A stretch of 64,000 nucleotides of DNA from Akkermansiaceae bacterium (GTDB lineage Bacteria; Verrucomicrobiota; Verrucomicrobiia; Verrucomicrobiales; Akkermansiaceae): the NCBI GenBank assembly GCA_903878115.1, contig CAIRGO010000303.1, forward strand, positions 20,664 through 84,663, read 5' to 3'. Below are positions 36,101-44,301 of the stretch, one piece after another. Position 1 is the stretch's first letter. The number at the start of each line of letters is the position of its first letter. The notes under the pieces were generated by a model. That model was not told the origin of the DNA, made no database searches, and saw only the letters and a program-made list of their open reading frames with translations. The translations under genes and the position numbers were made by a program.

Positions 36101-38114
36101 TTACTACGCTTGGAAGTGCTAACAGCGCATTTTTTACTGAAGTCGCTCCGCCGATGTTAGGATTGCTGTTGTTGACGATATCGGGATCCATGCCAAAATC
36201 CAATACTTGGTCGGTACCTGAATTTACTGGCCAGCCTGTTGGAGGGCTTCCATTTGCCTGTTGTAGGATGATATCGTTAGGGAAGAGGAAGGTTTGTGTA
36301 TCGATGTCTGTCGGTTCCCAACCAGGGATGAAGGCGGCCGCTCGCAGATTGGTGGTAGATGAGATTGTCAATGGATCTGTATATATCGTTCCATTGGTAG
36401 CTGTGGGACTGCTGCCATCGGTCGTGTAGCGAATCGTAGCGCCCGGAGTGAGGGTGGTAATCGTAAGCAAAAAAGGAGCATTAAAAATCCCACGTTTTAC
36501 GCTGAATTGTGTATCGGAGACTTTGCCTAAGAGAGAAAAATCACCATTGATCCATCCGGGAGTGGCAAGTGAGCTACCATAAAAAACGGGAGACTGCGTT
36601 TGATCCCACGATCCCATAATCAATTCGGGCAATACCAAGAAAGAACTATCGCTTGAGCTGATATTCATTCCTTGGATTGCCAGCAGATTGTTACCGTTGA
36701 TGAGACTGGACAACGATGACGTTACATTCCAAGCCTGTCTGCGCAATGATTCGGCATTGCTCTTGCTTGCGGTTGCCGTTGAATTCCACGCAGGAGATGC
36801 GAGGGAGTTTTGTGATGCGACAGCTGTCCCATTTAGCCAGGCACTGAAGCCATCGTTGGACCGCATGACTAAAGACATCGTTGTGGCCGTGCTAGGTCCG
36901 GTCGAAACAAATGGGGTGCGGAAATAGGCGCTGTTTCTGCCGCTCATTGCCGTTTGAAGATTTGTTGCAAAAATGCCTCCCACGCCCTGTGGTAAGGTGG
37001 TCGCGGGTAAGCCTCCATTGGCCGTATCTCCCACAAGGCGAAATGCAGTGGAATTCCAGCTGGTGAGCTGACCTGAAGCTGCGTAAAACTCTAATTCATC
37101 ACCACCGCCACCCTCAAACATGACTACGCGGAACGAATGCGTGCCAGCAGTCAAATTGATGGAACCCATGTGATCTTCTGGTCCATGAAAGGAATCATCG
37201 ATCATCACATCCGTGTTGTCGATTTTGATCGAGCCTCCGTCATCCGAATTAAGTCCAAAGGTGTAGAAACCAGCAGTAGCAATGGAAATGAAGCCTGTTG
37301 CCTCAATTGCATACTGCTCACCCGCACCTCCTGGTGGCGAAGTATTAAATGCGTAGTTGCCATCACCACCATCGCCGAGAAAGTTCACGGTGCTGGCGGT
37401 GATTGTTGTTGTCGAGAGTATGGCAGAGTTTCCTGCCGGCAGAGCCAATAAACTTTCTGCATCCGCTAGACCGCCGATGGTTCCATTTTTAAATACGTGT
37501 CGCACGGTAATCCCCGGTTCCGTGAGTCCAAAACCAAGTCCGCTGCCGCCCTGTAACCAGCTTGTGTGGCTGAATGATGTAGTCTGCCAATTGCTCACTG
37601 TCCCAGTAGGCACTTTGTAGCGCGTTGCAGCTCCTTTGGCGACGAGAGTGGTGCTTTGGAAACGAACTCCGTATGATTCATCAGCCGCTTGTGAAGGAAA
37701 TGTAGGTAAGAACTGTTGTTGAATGGATCCATCGGGCTTAACTAACGCAAGATACTCGCCGCCTGCCGAGAGTCTGAAATTCGTGTGGTTGCTTCGGGTG
37801 GCCGCTTTATCCGAGGCAAAGAAAATTTTGAATTCGCCTGGCTGCAATGTAATTGCAGGAAATGACCACTTGCTTAGATTGCTAGCACTATCAGTAAGTT
37901 TCCAACCACTTAGATTGATGGCTGCAGCAGTCGGGTTGTGAATTTCAATCCAGTCTGAGTATTGTCCGTCTTCATCAGCGAGAGTGGATTGATTATCTGC
38001 CATGAATTCTGAAATCACAGGATTGGCATTAGCCACGGCGGCAAAGACAAGATAATAGCAGATGTTGAGGGATATTGCACGTAGCATTTTAGAAGCGTTT
38101 ACGTTACTATTCAT
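33108..38114 (-). CDS. Giant secreted CotH/LTD/PA14-domain protein
   Basis: About 1668 residues. Signal peptide to near residue 30; lamin-tail domain at 32-150 (NPVISEFMADN, DWIEIHNP); PA14-like domain near 245-360 (FYTFGLNSDDGGSIKIDN); chitobiase C-terminal-like repeat near 548-608 (GATIRYTTDGSSPT); CotH domain about 660-985 (VRYVHLYLNGTYWGLFNLDER; FFAHDFEHSFFD); a second chitobiase-like repeat near 1108; a second lamin-tail domain at 1365-1490 (ISEIMYHPADPS); and a thrombospondin type-3-like DPDNDGMNNLLEYALG near 1553. CotH domains are atypical protein kinases in some bacteria. I chose ATG at 38114; the longer form (38216) has a non-signal N-terminus and overlaps the upstream gene. Confidence 0.88.
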   Translation of the reverse strand: MNSNVNASKMLRAISLNICYYLVFAAVANANPVISEFMADNQSTLADEDGQYSDWIEIHNPTAAAINLSGWKLTDSASNLSKWSFPAITLQPGEFKIFFASDKAATRSNHTNFRLSAGGEYLALVKPDGSIQQQFLPTFPSQAADESYGVRFQSTTLVAKGAATRYKVPTGTVSNWQTTSFSHTSWLQGGSGLGFGLTEPGITVRHVFKNGTIGGLADAESLLALPAGNSAILSTTTITASTVNFLGDGGDGNYAFNTSPPGGAGEQYAIEATGFISIATAGFYTFGLNSDDGGSIKIDNTDVMIDDSFHGPEDHMGSINLTAGTHSFRVVMFEGGGGDELEFYAASGQLTSWNSTAFRLVGDTANGGLPATTLPQGVGGIFATNLQTAMSGRNSAYFRTPFVSTGPSTATTMSLVMRSNDGFSAWLNGTAVASQNSLASPAWNSTATASKSNAESLRRQAWNVTSSLSSLINGNNLLAIQGMNISSSDSSFLVLPELIMGSWDQTQSPVFYGSSLATPGWINGDFSLLGKVSDTQFSVKRGIFNAPFLLTITTLTPGATIRYTTDGSSPTATNGTIYTDPLTISSTTNLRAAAFIPGWEPTDIDTQTFLFPNDIILQQANGSPPTGWPVNSGTDQVLDFGMDPDIVNNSNPNIGGATSVKNALLALPSVVITTDLSNYFNINGSQGFFSNPYGRGFAWEKPISLEWINPPDALNPNGTSEFQVNAGLRMRGGFSRDPNNPKHAFHVYFREDYGEKKLIYPLFGRHGTQEFDQIDFRTSQNYSWSYQADGNNTFLREEATRMAQTDMGQPGSKVRYVHLYLNGTYWGLFNLDERKEAAFSASYMGGNKDEYDVIKGEQDSGYTTGVTDGTLAAWQSLWNLSRAHQANPTNANYFKMMGKAADGVTATTDPVLLDDDNLIDYLLLTFWSGNLDGCMSAFLGNERANNWFGSRRAINNTGDGFRFFAHDFEHSFFDVNEDRTGPFTPSSQADFTYSNPYYLHLDLIGNAEYRMRWADQVQKHMFQNGALTSASWSNRINQLATIVDQSIIAESARWGDAKRNEPFTKDDWINAQNSLLSYLTPRQSIVLQQLRDDGLYPSTDAPQVIPSGGYQSTGTKVTMTGPASTTLYYMTDGSDPRAIGGAIKSGAQVFTSSTTSETLIPWGAGNWKYLSNNSNQGTAWRATSFTDTSWTTGTAELGYGDGDEATAITRPTPRYATTYFRKSFTVTNPQQISNLTMDVEYDDAYAVYLNGTRIAGNLPQNSAFNYFSGDAIEDTQETINSISSALLLSGTNVIAVEIHQANNSSSDISMNLSLAATRANTSTPITLTGNGEKHIRARAYQSTTSTWSALVDAAFFVDTSAPVPQNLAISEIMYHPADPSPAEITAGHTSASDFEYLEILNTGTSNIDLRGLYIYDAVRFDFDDSELGTTLAPNARIIIASKKTAFLMRYGSGLPLAGSFSGNLSDSGETITIQAANDAIIRRVSYQDVNGWPAEADGTGASLVLIAPSEFATENAATSWRSSVTNTGNPGTSDALTLAAWMLSAGQSNANTDPDNDGMNNLLEYALGGNPIIADAHLLPKIKFQTYALPNTPGTYAVLEHNLRFATDDLVITWESTNSLTAAWTADDVILVSNTRSSPTSNALLHRSPTPVDSQLKKFWRLRVNLRP

Positions 38115-38124
38115 TTTTTGTTTT

Positions 38125-39483
38125 TCAAGTGGAATGATTTTTTCGGGAATGGATGAGATCGTCGTGAGCGGCTTGTTGCGTATGGATTGTCGGATCGCAG
38201 ACATTGCAACTAGCAATCAATTGAAAGCCTGCGGCCATTAATTGATCGATCAAATTTTCTGCTGGAATGCAGGCCCGACCAGCTTTCTGTAACAGTTTGA
38301 ATTCCATGCCTGCGCATCCATGATAAGTGCGATAAATGACTTCTGTGCATGCCAAACGATCCGCAGTGCGAAAATCAAAAAGAAAATCGTAAAGTTTTCC
38401 TTCATGGGTGAAGGCGCGCAAGATTGCTTGAGCAAGAATATCCTGAGCGAATGGCGGACGCAAAATAAGACAAGCATCCACCGCTAATGTCTCCTCTGCA
38501 CGGCGGAACATGACCCCGTCTTTTTTCGCTTCGAGAAAACGATGAACATCTTTAAAGCGGACCCGAACGGCAGGGGGGAGATTGCCTAATATGCTTTCCA
38601 ACACAGAAATTTCTCCTAAATGCAATGCCGCATGTGGCCAGAATCCGGGGAGAAATAAATTCGACATCGCATCGTCATGGCGTGTGATGAATACATCGCC
38701 TGGTTTTGCCAACGCCAGCAATTGTTGCCTTTGCTCTTGATTGATTCGTTTAGGGGCACCTGATGGCTTCACTCCAGGTTGATGCAGTTCTGCAATGGCT
38801 GAACCTGACCAACGGAAAAGTTGAAACATGATATTTCGATAACCAGAGCGGTGTCTGCGCAGAAAAGAGAACCATCGATAGAAAAGTCGCCGCCTCCAGA
38901 TTTTTTGGTAATGACTTTCGAGAAAAATTTCTTCTTCGCGTAACATGGTAATGATCGGAGCAAAGGTAGGATCATTACTGTAACTCATGATCTCTTCGCG
39001 ATGATCTCGATAAAATTGCACCGCCTGACGGAACTGAGTTAAGCGATTTCGATTCGTTGCTGCTTGATGTAAGGAAGTAAACGTCTTGCGAGGCAGACCA
39101 AAACGAGGTTCTGCTTCATCAAGCTTTTTCCATATCACAGGTCGTCTTTTCGCTAACTCGATGATAAATGACGAACCTCTCATCATTAAGCAGGCCGCGG
39201 CAAAGCCAGAAATAAAATATGGCAGTTTGTCTTGCCAGTTCGTGGAATTGCGCAGGCTGGTTTCGAGTTGTTGCAGTGCACCTAGTAAGGCGGCACGCGA
39301 AGATAAGTAATAGCTGTATCGGGTGCGTACGATTTCATCTTCATCGGGAGTGAACCACCCGCGGGCTTCAGCCTTTTCTACGATTTCCAGTTCTTGATCC
39401 AGATTTGCACGCAAGGGGATGCCTAAGGCAGCAGCGATAATAATCTGTGTCGATCGCTTGATAATGATTTCGTTAGATGCCAT
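38125..39483 (-). CDS. YiiX/YebB-like permuted papain-fold cysteine hydrolase
   Basis: 452 residues. The C-terminal half matches the YiiX-type NlpC/P60 permuted family: PGDVFITRHDDAMSNLFLPG, then FWPHAALHLG with the probable catalytic His near 280, and DRLACTEVIYRTYHG with the probable catalytic Cys near 385. The N-terminal 220 residues are helical and basic, with no domain recognised. Members hydrolyse peptides or acyl bonds; the substrate is unknown. It lies 10 bp upstream of the CotH gene and is probably co-transcribed with it. Confidence 0.8.
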   Translation of the reverse strand: MASNEIIIKRSTQIIIAAALGIPLRANLDQELEIVEKAEARGWFTPDEDEIVRTRYSYYLSSRAALLGALQQLETSLRNSTNWQDKLPYFISGFAAACLMMRGSSFIIELAKRRPVIWKKLDEAEPRFGLPRKTFTSLHQAATNRNRLTQFRQAVQFYRDHREEIMSYSNDPTFAPIITMLREEEIFLESHYQKIWRRRLFYRWFSFLRRHRSGYRNIMFQLFRWSGSAIAELHQPGVKPSGAPKRINQEQRQQLLALAKPGDVFITRHDDAMSNLFLPGFWPHAALHLGEISVLESILGNLPPAVRVRFKDVHRFLEAKKDGVMFRRAEETLAVDACLILRPPFAQDILAQAILRAFTHEGKLYDFLFDFRTADRLACTEVIYRTYHGCAGMEFKLLQKAGRACIPAENLIDQLMAAGFQLIASCNVCDPTIHTQQAAHDDLIHSRKNHST

Positions 39484-39715
39484 ATTACTTACCCAGTATG
39501 AGAAGAATTTGTTGCGAAATCAAGCACATGATTGATTGGCAGATTTTATCGTTAGATGATGATTACTAGGCTAAGTAATTTAGTTAAAAAAGCCGTTAAG
39601 ATCGAAAAGAAGTTGGATTGTCAAGAAGGTCTTTGCTAAAGAAAATTATTTTTTTCTCATTATTTTACGATTTTATCTTGTCAGATGCTAGGGAATTCGC
39701 CAAAAAGGTCGCGCC

Positions 39716-39991
39716 ATGAATAAAGCCGAACTAATTGAATCCGTACAAAAAGCAATGGGTAAAGATGCGACCAAACGCGCCGCTGAAGATGCCGTAAACA
39801 CTGTTCTTGAAGCCATCGCTTCAGGAATTAAGAAAACCAAGAAAGTTCAACTTATTGGTTTCGGTACTTTCTCTGTGAAGAAGCGTGCAGCTCGTATGGG
39901 CCGCAATCCTAAGACTGGTGCATCGATGAAAATCGCTGCTTCTAAGTCTGTGGGTTTCAAATCTTCCAGCAGCTTAAAAGCCGGTCTATAA
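39716..39991 (+). CDS. HU-family DNA-binding protein
   Basis: Ninety-one residues, a normal HU length. MNKAELIESVQKAMG opens the helical body; LIGFGTFSVKKRAARMGRNPKTG is the beta-arm signature that bends DNA. The tail SSSLKAGL is close to the usual end. It is a single gene preceded by a 232-bp AT-rich upstream region and followed by a strong terminator, consistent with high, independent expression. No Shine-Dalgarno sequence precedes its ATG. Confidence 0.97.
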   Translation: MNKAELIESVQKAMGKDATKRAAEDAVNTVLEAIASGIKKTKKVQLIGFGTFSVKKRAARMGRNPKTGASMKIAASKSVGFKSSSSLKAGL

Positions 39992-40020
39992 TCTAATCGA
40001 TTGGAAAACTATTAACTATT

Positions 40021-40051
40021 CAGCCTCGGGAAACCGAGGCTGATTTTTTTT
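40021..40051 (+). terminator. Rho-independent terminator after the HU gene
   Basis: A perfect 9-bp stem, cagcctcgg (40021-40029) with ccgaggctg (40034-40042), closes a GAAA tetraloop and is followed by a run of eight T (40044-40051), 30 bases after the HU stop. The clearest terminator in the window. Confidence 0.95.
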
Positions 40052-40100
40052 GACTTTGCACTTCATTAGAACGAAGTCCAACTCATGCACGAAGTGGAAA

Positions 40101-41591
40101 TCATTCGGGCAGATGATCAAAGGCGATTCTGAAGCCTAGATCGGGACGCTTGATGTTACGGTCATTTGTCCATTCCCTTGCCATCACGCCGTTGGCAGGT
40201 TTTGCATAAGAAGCACCGATGATCACCCATTGTCTGGCGCCCAGAGGATTGGATGGATCTACGCTAGGTTTGCGGATCCATTCGCTAACGCCTCCCGCCA
40301 TGCCAAATAGGCCAGCGGGTGTTTGATCTTCAGACTGAACATCTCCCCACGCCGTAGGGCGCAAAGTAAGTGGATTGGTGGTTTTTAGTTTCATCGCTGC
40401 AAACCATTCTTCTTGCGTAGGCAAGCGTGCTCGCTTCCACTCACTGTAAGTATGTGCATCCCACCAATCTACCCCGAACATCGGCGAGTTTTTCGTGAGC
40501 ATTCTACCTTCCCAAGGTTTTGATTTTTGAGCCGCTGCCCATAATGCAATCCAGCCATCTGGTTCATGAGTGACTTTTTCAACTGGTTGGTCCTCGTGCT
40601 CATAGGCTTTTCTTTGGTCTGTTGACAAAATGTCAAGAGCTTGCAAAAACTCGGCATAATCTCCGATCGTGACTTCATAGGCAGAAAGCCAAAATTTTCG
40701 CAGAGTTACTTGATTGCCATCCGGTCCGGCATAGCTGCCATCAGGAACTTCGATGGGGGCATTGAGTTTCACAGGTTCTACGACGGTAGGTTTGGAAAGG
40801 TTCATCGCAACAATGATCGCGGCGACAACAGCAACACCTGAGATTACTAGACCGATGGGAAATTTCTTCTCCACTTTTCTTGTCGCACTATTCAACGGAA
40901 CCTTCGCATATCGTGAAGAAGGAACAGGAGCAACAGGCGTAGCGAGTTGTTGTTCAATTTGATCTGCGTAATGGCGAATATCGGGCCATTGCACTACGTG
41001 GGAAGGGTCATCTCCTGACATCCAGTGAAGCAAGGTCAACAAACGAGTTGCTCCTGAAACTCCATTTTCCACTAAGTTTGGAAAAGCCGCACCAAGCTCT
41101 TGGATGTCCACTTGTGACGCCTGCTCGCTACGAGCTCCTGCGAGTGCGAGATTTGAAATGCGTAGCACATTTTGCTCATCTAGGTAGATATGGGAGAGTT
41201 TCAGCGGCGTTGTAGCTGTGGCTCGCTCCTCGAGATGGATATTTGCCTCAGCGATGCGTTTGAGTAGGTGGGCTATTTGCCCAGGTCTCATGGTGCCACC
41301 ACGGGCAATTCGCTCAGCCAAATTTTCACCAGGTAGCCACTCACGAGTGAAAAAACAGTGATCTTTGTCATTCACCGCCTCATAAACAGAGGCAATAAGT
41401 GGGTGATCTACTGCTGCTTTTGCCCTAACAGATGCTAGAAATTCCTCACGCGTGTAAGGGTTCTGCTCACTCAGTTGTTCCAACACAACGTTCCGTCTTA
41501 CAGATACTTGCTCTGCAAGCCAAATACTGGTTGTTTTGTTTTCTCCAAGTAGTTTTGTAAGGGTGTAATCGCTGGGTGGTAAAAATGACAT
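40101..41591 (-). CDS. Pseudokinase - transmembrane - SUMF1-like fusion protein
   Basis: About 496 residues. Residues 1-225 follow a protein-kinase fold (YTLTKLLGENKTTSIWLAEQ as the glycine-loop strand, DHPLIASVYEAV, FFTREWLPGENLAERI), but the beta3 Lys is missing (NVVLEQL), HRD is replaced (LKLSHIYLDEQN) and DFG is SNLAL. A single helix is near 246-265. Residues 280-492 are a formylglycine-generating-enzyme (SUMF1) fold: LSAYEVTIGDYAEFL, ARLPTQEEWFAAM, GLFGMAGGVSEW, DLGFRIA. This domain has no Cys, so the copper-binding catalytic pair is absent. Both halves look non-catalytic. ATG at 41591; it is divergent from the ECF sigma gene. Confidence 0.85.
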   Translation of the reverse strand: MSFLPPSDYTLTKLLGENKTTSIWLAEQVSVRRNVVLEQLSEQNPYTREEFLASVRAKAAVDHPLIASVYEAVNDKDHCFFTREWLPGENLAERIARGGTMRPGQIAHLLKRIAEANIHLEERATATTPLKLSHIYLDEQNVLRISNLALAGARSEQASQVDIQELGAAFPNLVENGVSGATRLLTLLHWMSGDDPSHVVQWPDIRHYADQIEQQLATPVAPVPSSRYAKVPLNSATRKVEKKFPIGLVISGVAVVAAIIVAMNLSKPTVVEPVKLNAPIEVPDGSYAGPDGNQVTLRKFWLSAYEVTIGDYAEFLQALDILSTDQRKAYEHEDQPVEKVTHEPDGWIALWAAAQKSKPWEGRMLTKNSPMFGVDWWDAHTYSEWKRARLPTQEEWFAAMKLKTTNPLTLRPTAWGDVQSEDQTPAGLFGMAGGVSEWIRKPSVDPSNPLGARQWVIIGASYAKPANGVMAREWTNDRNIKRPDLGFRIAFDHLPE

Positions 41592-41776
41592 AACGGACGC
41601 ATTTAGTGTGTTGTAAATTCTACAATAACGAAAGCTAAAATATGCCAAATGCAAATAGTCAGCCAAATTGTCGCATATTTCCGTGCGAATCTGGCAATCT
41701 GGCATTGCCAGTGATCGCGATGTTAGGCAAGATAACTGCTCAGTTTTTGCACTGAAAGAATTTTCCCTCAAAATGA
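41592..41776. promoter_or_regulatory. Divergent control region between pseudokinase-SUMF1 and ECF operon
   Basis: 185 bp between two start codons pointing away from each other. It contains ttgta (41611-41615)/tacaa (41621-41625), and ctggcaa (41691-41697)/ttgccag (41705-41711), a 7-bp inverted repeat with a 7-base spacer that overlaps the tight palindrome tggca-t-tgcca (41700-41710). These are candidate regulator sites serving both directions. No clear ECF-type (GAAC/TC) promoter was identified. Confidence 0.4.
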
Positions 41777-42442
41777 ATGAATAAATTTGCCTGGATTTCG
41801 TCTCACATTGCGCAGGGACCTCAGGCGTTTGATCCACCTTATGGCGGATCGGGCGACGAGGAACTTGGCGATGGACCACTCGTCATCTACGCGCAAAAAG
41901 GTGACATGAAAGCATACGATCAACTGGTGATGCGCCACCGTAACCGAGTTTTCGCAATGATACGCAACATGACACATAATGATGCAGATGCCTGGGATTT
42001 GTCTCAGGACGTTTTCATTAAGGCGTGGAACGCATTGGGAACATTTGAGGCAAAGGCTAAATTTACCACTTGGTTATACCGCATCGCTCATAATGTGGTG
42101 TATGATTGGAATCGACGGCGAAAACATTCCATGGCGGGCGAATTGAATGATGAAATTTTAGAAAACGAGCGCATCGACCCATCCGCAATTGCCATTCCGC
42201 ACGTACATGATAGCCCTGATAAGCAAATGTCGCTCACAGAACTGAAGCAGAAAATCGAATTGGCGCTCGAAAAAATTTCGCCCGAACATCGGCAAATCGT
42301 TATTTGGAAAGATGTGCAAGGCTTGTCTTATAAAGAAATCGCTGATGTGAGCGGCTGCACCATTGGCACGGTGATGAGCCGTCTATTTTATGCCCGCCAA
42401 AAATTACAAACACTCCTAAAAGATGAATACGAAGCCAGATGA
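41777..42442 (+). CDS. ECF-type RNA polymerase sigma factor
   Basis: 221 residues. Region 2: AYDQLVMRHRNRVFAMIRNM through SQDVFIKAWNALGTFEAKAKFTTWLYRIAHN; region 4: LEKISPEHRQIVIWKDVQGL, YKEIADVSGCTIGTVMSRL as the helix-turn-helix. There is a 40-residue N-terminal extension and a longer acidic linker between the two regions. It begins a plus-strand operon of six genes. Overlap of 20 bases with the anti-sigma gene indicates coupled translation. Confidence 0.96.
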   Translation: MNKFAWISSHIAQGPQAFDPPYGGSGDEELGDGPLVIYAQKGDMKAYDQLVMRHRNRVFAMIRNMTHNDADAWDLSQDVFIKAWNALGTFEAKAKFTTWLYRIAHNVVYDWNRRRKHSMAGELNDEILENERIDPSAIAIPHVHDSPDKQMSLTELKQKIELALEKISPEHRQIVIWKDVQGLSYKEIADVSGCTIGTVMSRLFYARQKLQTLLKDEYEAR

Positions 42443-42983
42443 CCAAACATTGATGTTGTGGATGGACGATGAACTAGGCGCTGCTGATCAAGCTGCTATG
42501 GATTCATGGTTGCGAGAGAATCCGCAATGGATCGAAAATCGGCAATCATTACGTGACTGGCGTTCAACGATGCAATCTGTTTTTGCAGCAGAAGTAGAGC
42601 CTCCCTATGTCGATTTTTTCCATGCGAAATTGCAACGTTCATTGGAGCAGCAATCAAAAGAGAGCACCGCACCTACTAACGAGGCATCAGTTCCTTTTTG
42701 GCGCCGTTTTGCAATGCCTTTAGCTGCGGCCGCCTCGATCGCTATCGCTTTTCTCGCTGGCCGAAGCATGGTTCATGTTCCTCATCCAGCGGAAAATATC
42801 GTCACTTACACGCCAGAAGAAGGAGTGAATGCTGAGTATTTTGTTGCAAGCCCTTCTGAGGGGACTGTGATTGTGTTGAATGGTGTTGCCGATATTCCTG
42901 ATCAATTCTCGATTCCTGATACTGCTGCCATTGATCAGAATCGCGAGCCAACTAAGGAATCCGCTTCGATTATCGCTCCCTAA
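42423..42983 (+). CDS. Putative membrane anti-sigma factor
   Basis: 186 residues. The first ~60 form an acidic anti-sigma-type helical domain (DQTLMLWMDDELGAADQAAMDSWL), without the HxxxCxxC zinc motif. One transmembrane helix lies near 98-117 (FAMPLAAAASIAIAFLAGRS), after a basic WRRF, leaving a ~65-residue extracytoplasmic tail. Position directly behind the ECF sigma, with overlap, supports the assignment. Release probably depends on proteolysis or a partner; nothing in the sequence identifies the signal. Confidence 0.8.
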   Translation: MNTKPDDQTLMLWMDDELGAADQAAMDSWLRENPQWIENRQSLRDWRSTMQSVFAAEVEPPYVDFFHAKLQRSLEQQSKESTAPTNEASVPFWRRFAMPLAAAASIAIAFLAGRSMVHVPHPAENIVTYTPEEGVNAEYFVASPSEGTVIVLNGVADIPDQFSIPDTAAIDQNREPTKESASIIAP

Positions 42984-43003
42984 CTGTTATAGTTCTCGTT
43001 CTT

Positions 43004-43525
43004 ATGAATTGTTCACTTGCTTTTGCTAGCATCGTTACTCTGTTATCTTTTGTTGTGGCATCGCCCGTGCACGCAGAACGTGGTCGCGATGTGATCGGCA
43101 ATGTCACGGTTACTGTTCTTCATGCGACTAATGAAGCACCTCGTCCCTTAGGCAGCGCTACGAAAGAGTTAGATGTGGAGACTGCTGGTAAATTACGCAA
43201 AGAACCTCGACTTACTTTTACTAACTATCGTGTCGTCGGATCGGATCAAAAGCCACTTTACCGTAGTTATGAAAATTGGGCGCAGCCTTTTCCTCAGTCA
43301 GACGAAGTTTTACTGCGATTTGAAGCGCAAGCGCGCCCATCCAAAGAAGTGACTCGCTTGGATATGGAACTATGGCTGAGTCGTAAAAAAATCCTCAAAA
43401 CTGGAGCGGCATTGTCTGCCGATAAACCACTCTATATCCTTGGGCCAGCATGGAGAGGTGGCAATATGATTTTAATTGTCTCATTGATCCCAAATGCTAC
43501 CCCGGTTCCTTCTGTCAAACCATGA
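43004..43525 (+). CDS. Secreted protein of unknown function in the ECF operon
   Basis: 173 residues, no family recognised. Signal peptide to near residue 24 (FVVASPVHA). The mature part is probably beta-rich (VIGNVTVTVLHAT, RLTFTNYRVVGSDQKPLYRSYENW, VTRLDMELWLSRKKILKTG, NMILIVSLIP). It starts 20 bp after the anti-sigma gene and overlaps the first DUF1573 gene by ATGA, so it belongs to the same operon. Confidence 0.7.
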   Translation: MNCSLAFASIVTLLSFVVASPVHAERGRDVIGNVTVTVLHATNEAPRPLGSATKELDVETAGKLRKEPRLTFTNYRVVGSDQKPLYRSYENWAQPFPQSDEVLLRFEAQARPSKEVTRLDMELWLSRKKILKTGAALSADKPLYILGPAWRGGNMILIVSLIPNATPVPSVKP

Positions 43526-44262
43526 AATTGTTCATTCCTATTTTTGCTTTCGTCACATTTTCGCTCAACGCGCAAATCACTTTTGAATCTACGAAACAAG
43601 AAGTTAACGCTGCGGCCGATGCTACAGTGGTTCAAGCTGACTTTTCGTTTTCCAATCGAGGTAATAAAACCGAAGAAATCGTGCGGTACGAATCAACTTG
43701 TTCTTGCATGACGGTGCAAATCAATGATAACGGCAAGCTGACTTATGCACCTAACGAAAAAGGTTCATTGCGGGCCACTTTTAATTTGGAGAATTTTTCT
43801 GGTGAAGTTGATAAGACGGTGTTGATCTGGATGAAAGGTGATGGAGAAAATTCGCCTTCTCATCAATTGACTGTTCACATTCGTATTCCAGTGTTGGTGG
43901 TGATTGAACCAAAAACGTTAGAATGGAAAAGTGGAGAAGCGCTAACGAAAAAAATCATCAAGGTGAAAATGAATCACACTGAACCGATTCATCTGCTAAG
44001 TGTTAAGATGGGTAATCCTGCGTTTTTAACAACATTGCGAACGGTTACTGAGGGTAGCGAATATGACATCGAAGTAACGCCCGTGCAGAAAGGCGATGAA
44101 CAACCAGGATTGGGAGTCATGCACTTGGAGACTGATTGCAAAATAGAGAAGCAAAAACAGCAAATGGCGTTTACCATAGTTCGTCAGGTCGTAGCCATTT
44201 CCGAACCACCTGTTATACTGGGTCCAGCACCACAGGCACCTCCAGAAAAAATTTCTAAGTAA
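43522..44262 (+). CDS. DUF1573 secreted protein (copy 1)
   Basis: 246 residues after choosing ATG at 43522 (ATGA overlap with the previous stop). Signal peptide MKLFIPIFAFVTFSLNA; two Ig-like DUF1573 modules: the first has TFESTKQEVNAAADATVVQADFSF and the motif STCSCMTVQIN near residue 55; LIWMKGDGENSP and LEWKSGEALTKK follow. The CSC pair takes the place of the family's CGC-type motif. It ends with a Pro-rich tail. The following gene is a clear paralogue. Confidence 0.88.
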   Translation: MKLFIPIFAFVTFSLNAQITFESTKQEVNAAADATVVQADFSFSNRGNKTEEIVRYESTCSCMTVQINDNGKLTYAPNEKGSLRATFNLENFSGEVDKTVLIWMKGDGENSPSHQLTVHIRIPVLVVIEPKTLEWKSGEALTKKIIKVKMNHTEPIHLLSVKMGNPAFLTTLRTVTEGSEYDIEVTPVQKGDEQPGLGVMHLETDCKIEKQKQQMAFTIVRQVVAISEPPVILGPAPQAPPEKISK

Positions 44263-44301
44263 TTTTCAACATCCCTCGTTACTCTTTTGTTCAATCGTAA
44301 T

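Noticed and set aside
39484..39715. sigma70 promoter of HU (TTGTCA at 39618)
   Set aside because: The matching -10 at 17-18 bases is only GAAAAT or AAAATT, too weak to list as a feature.
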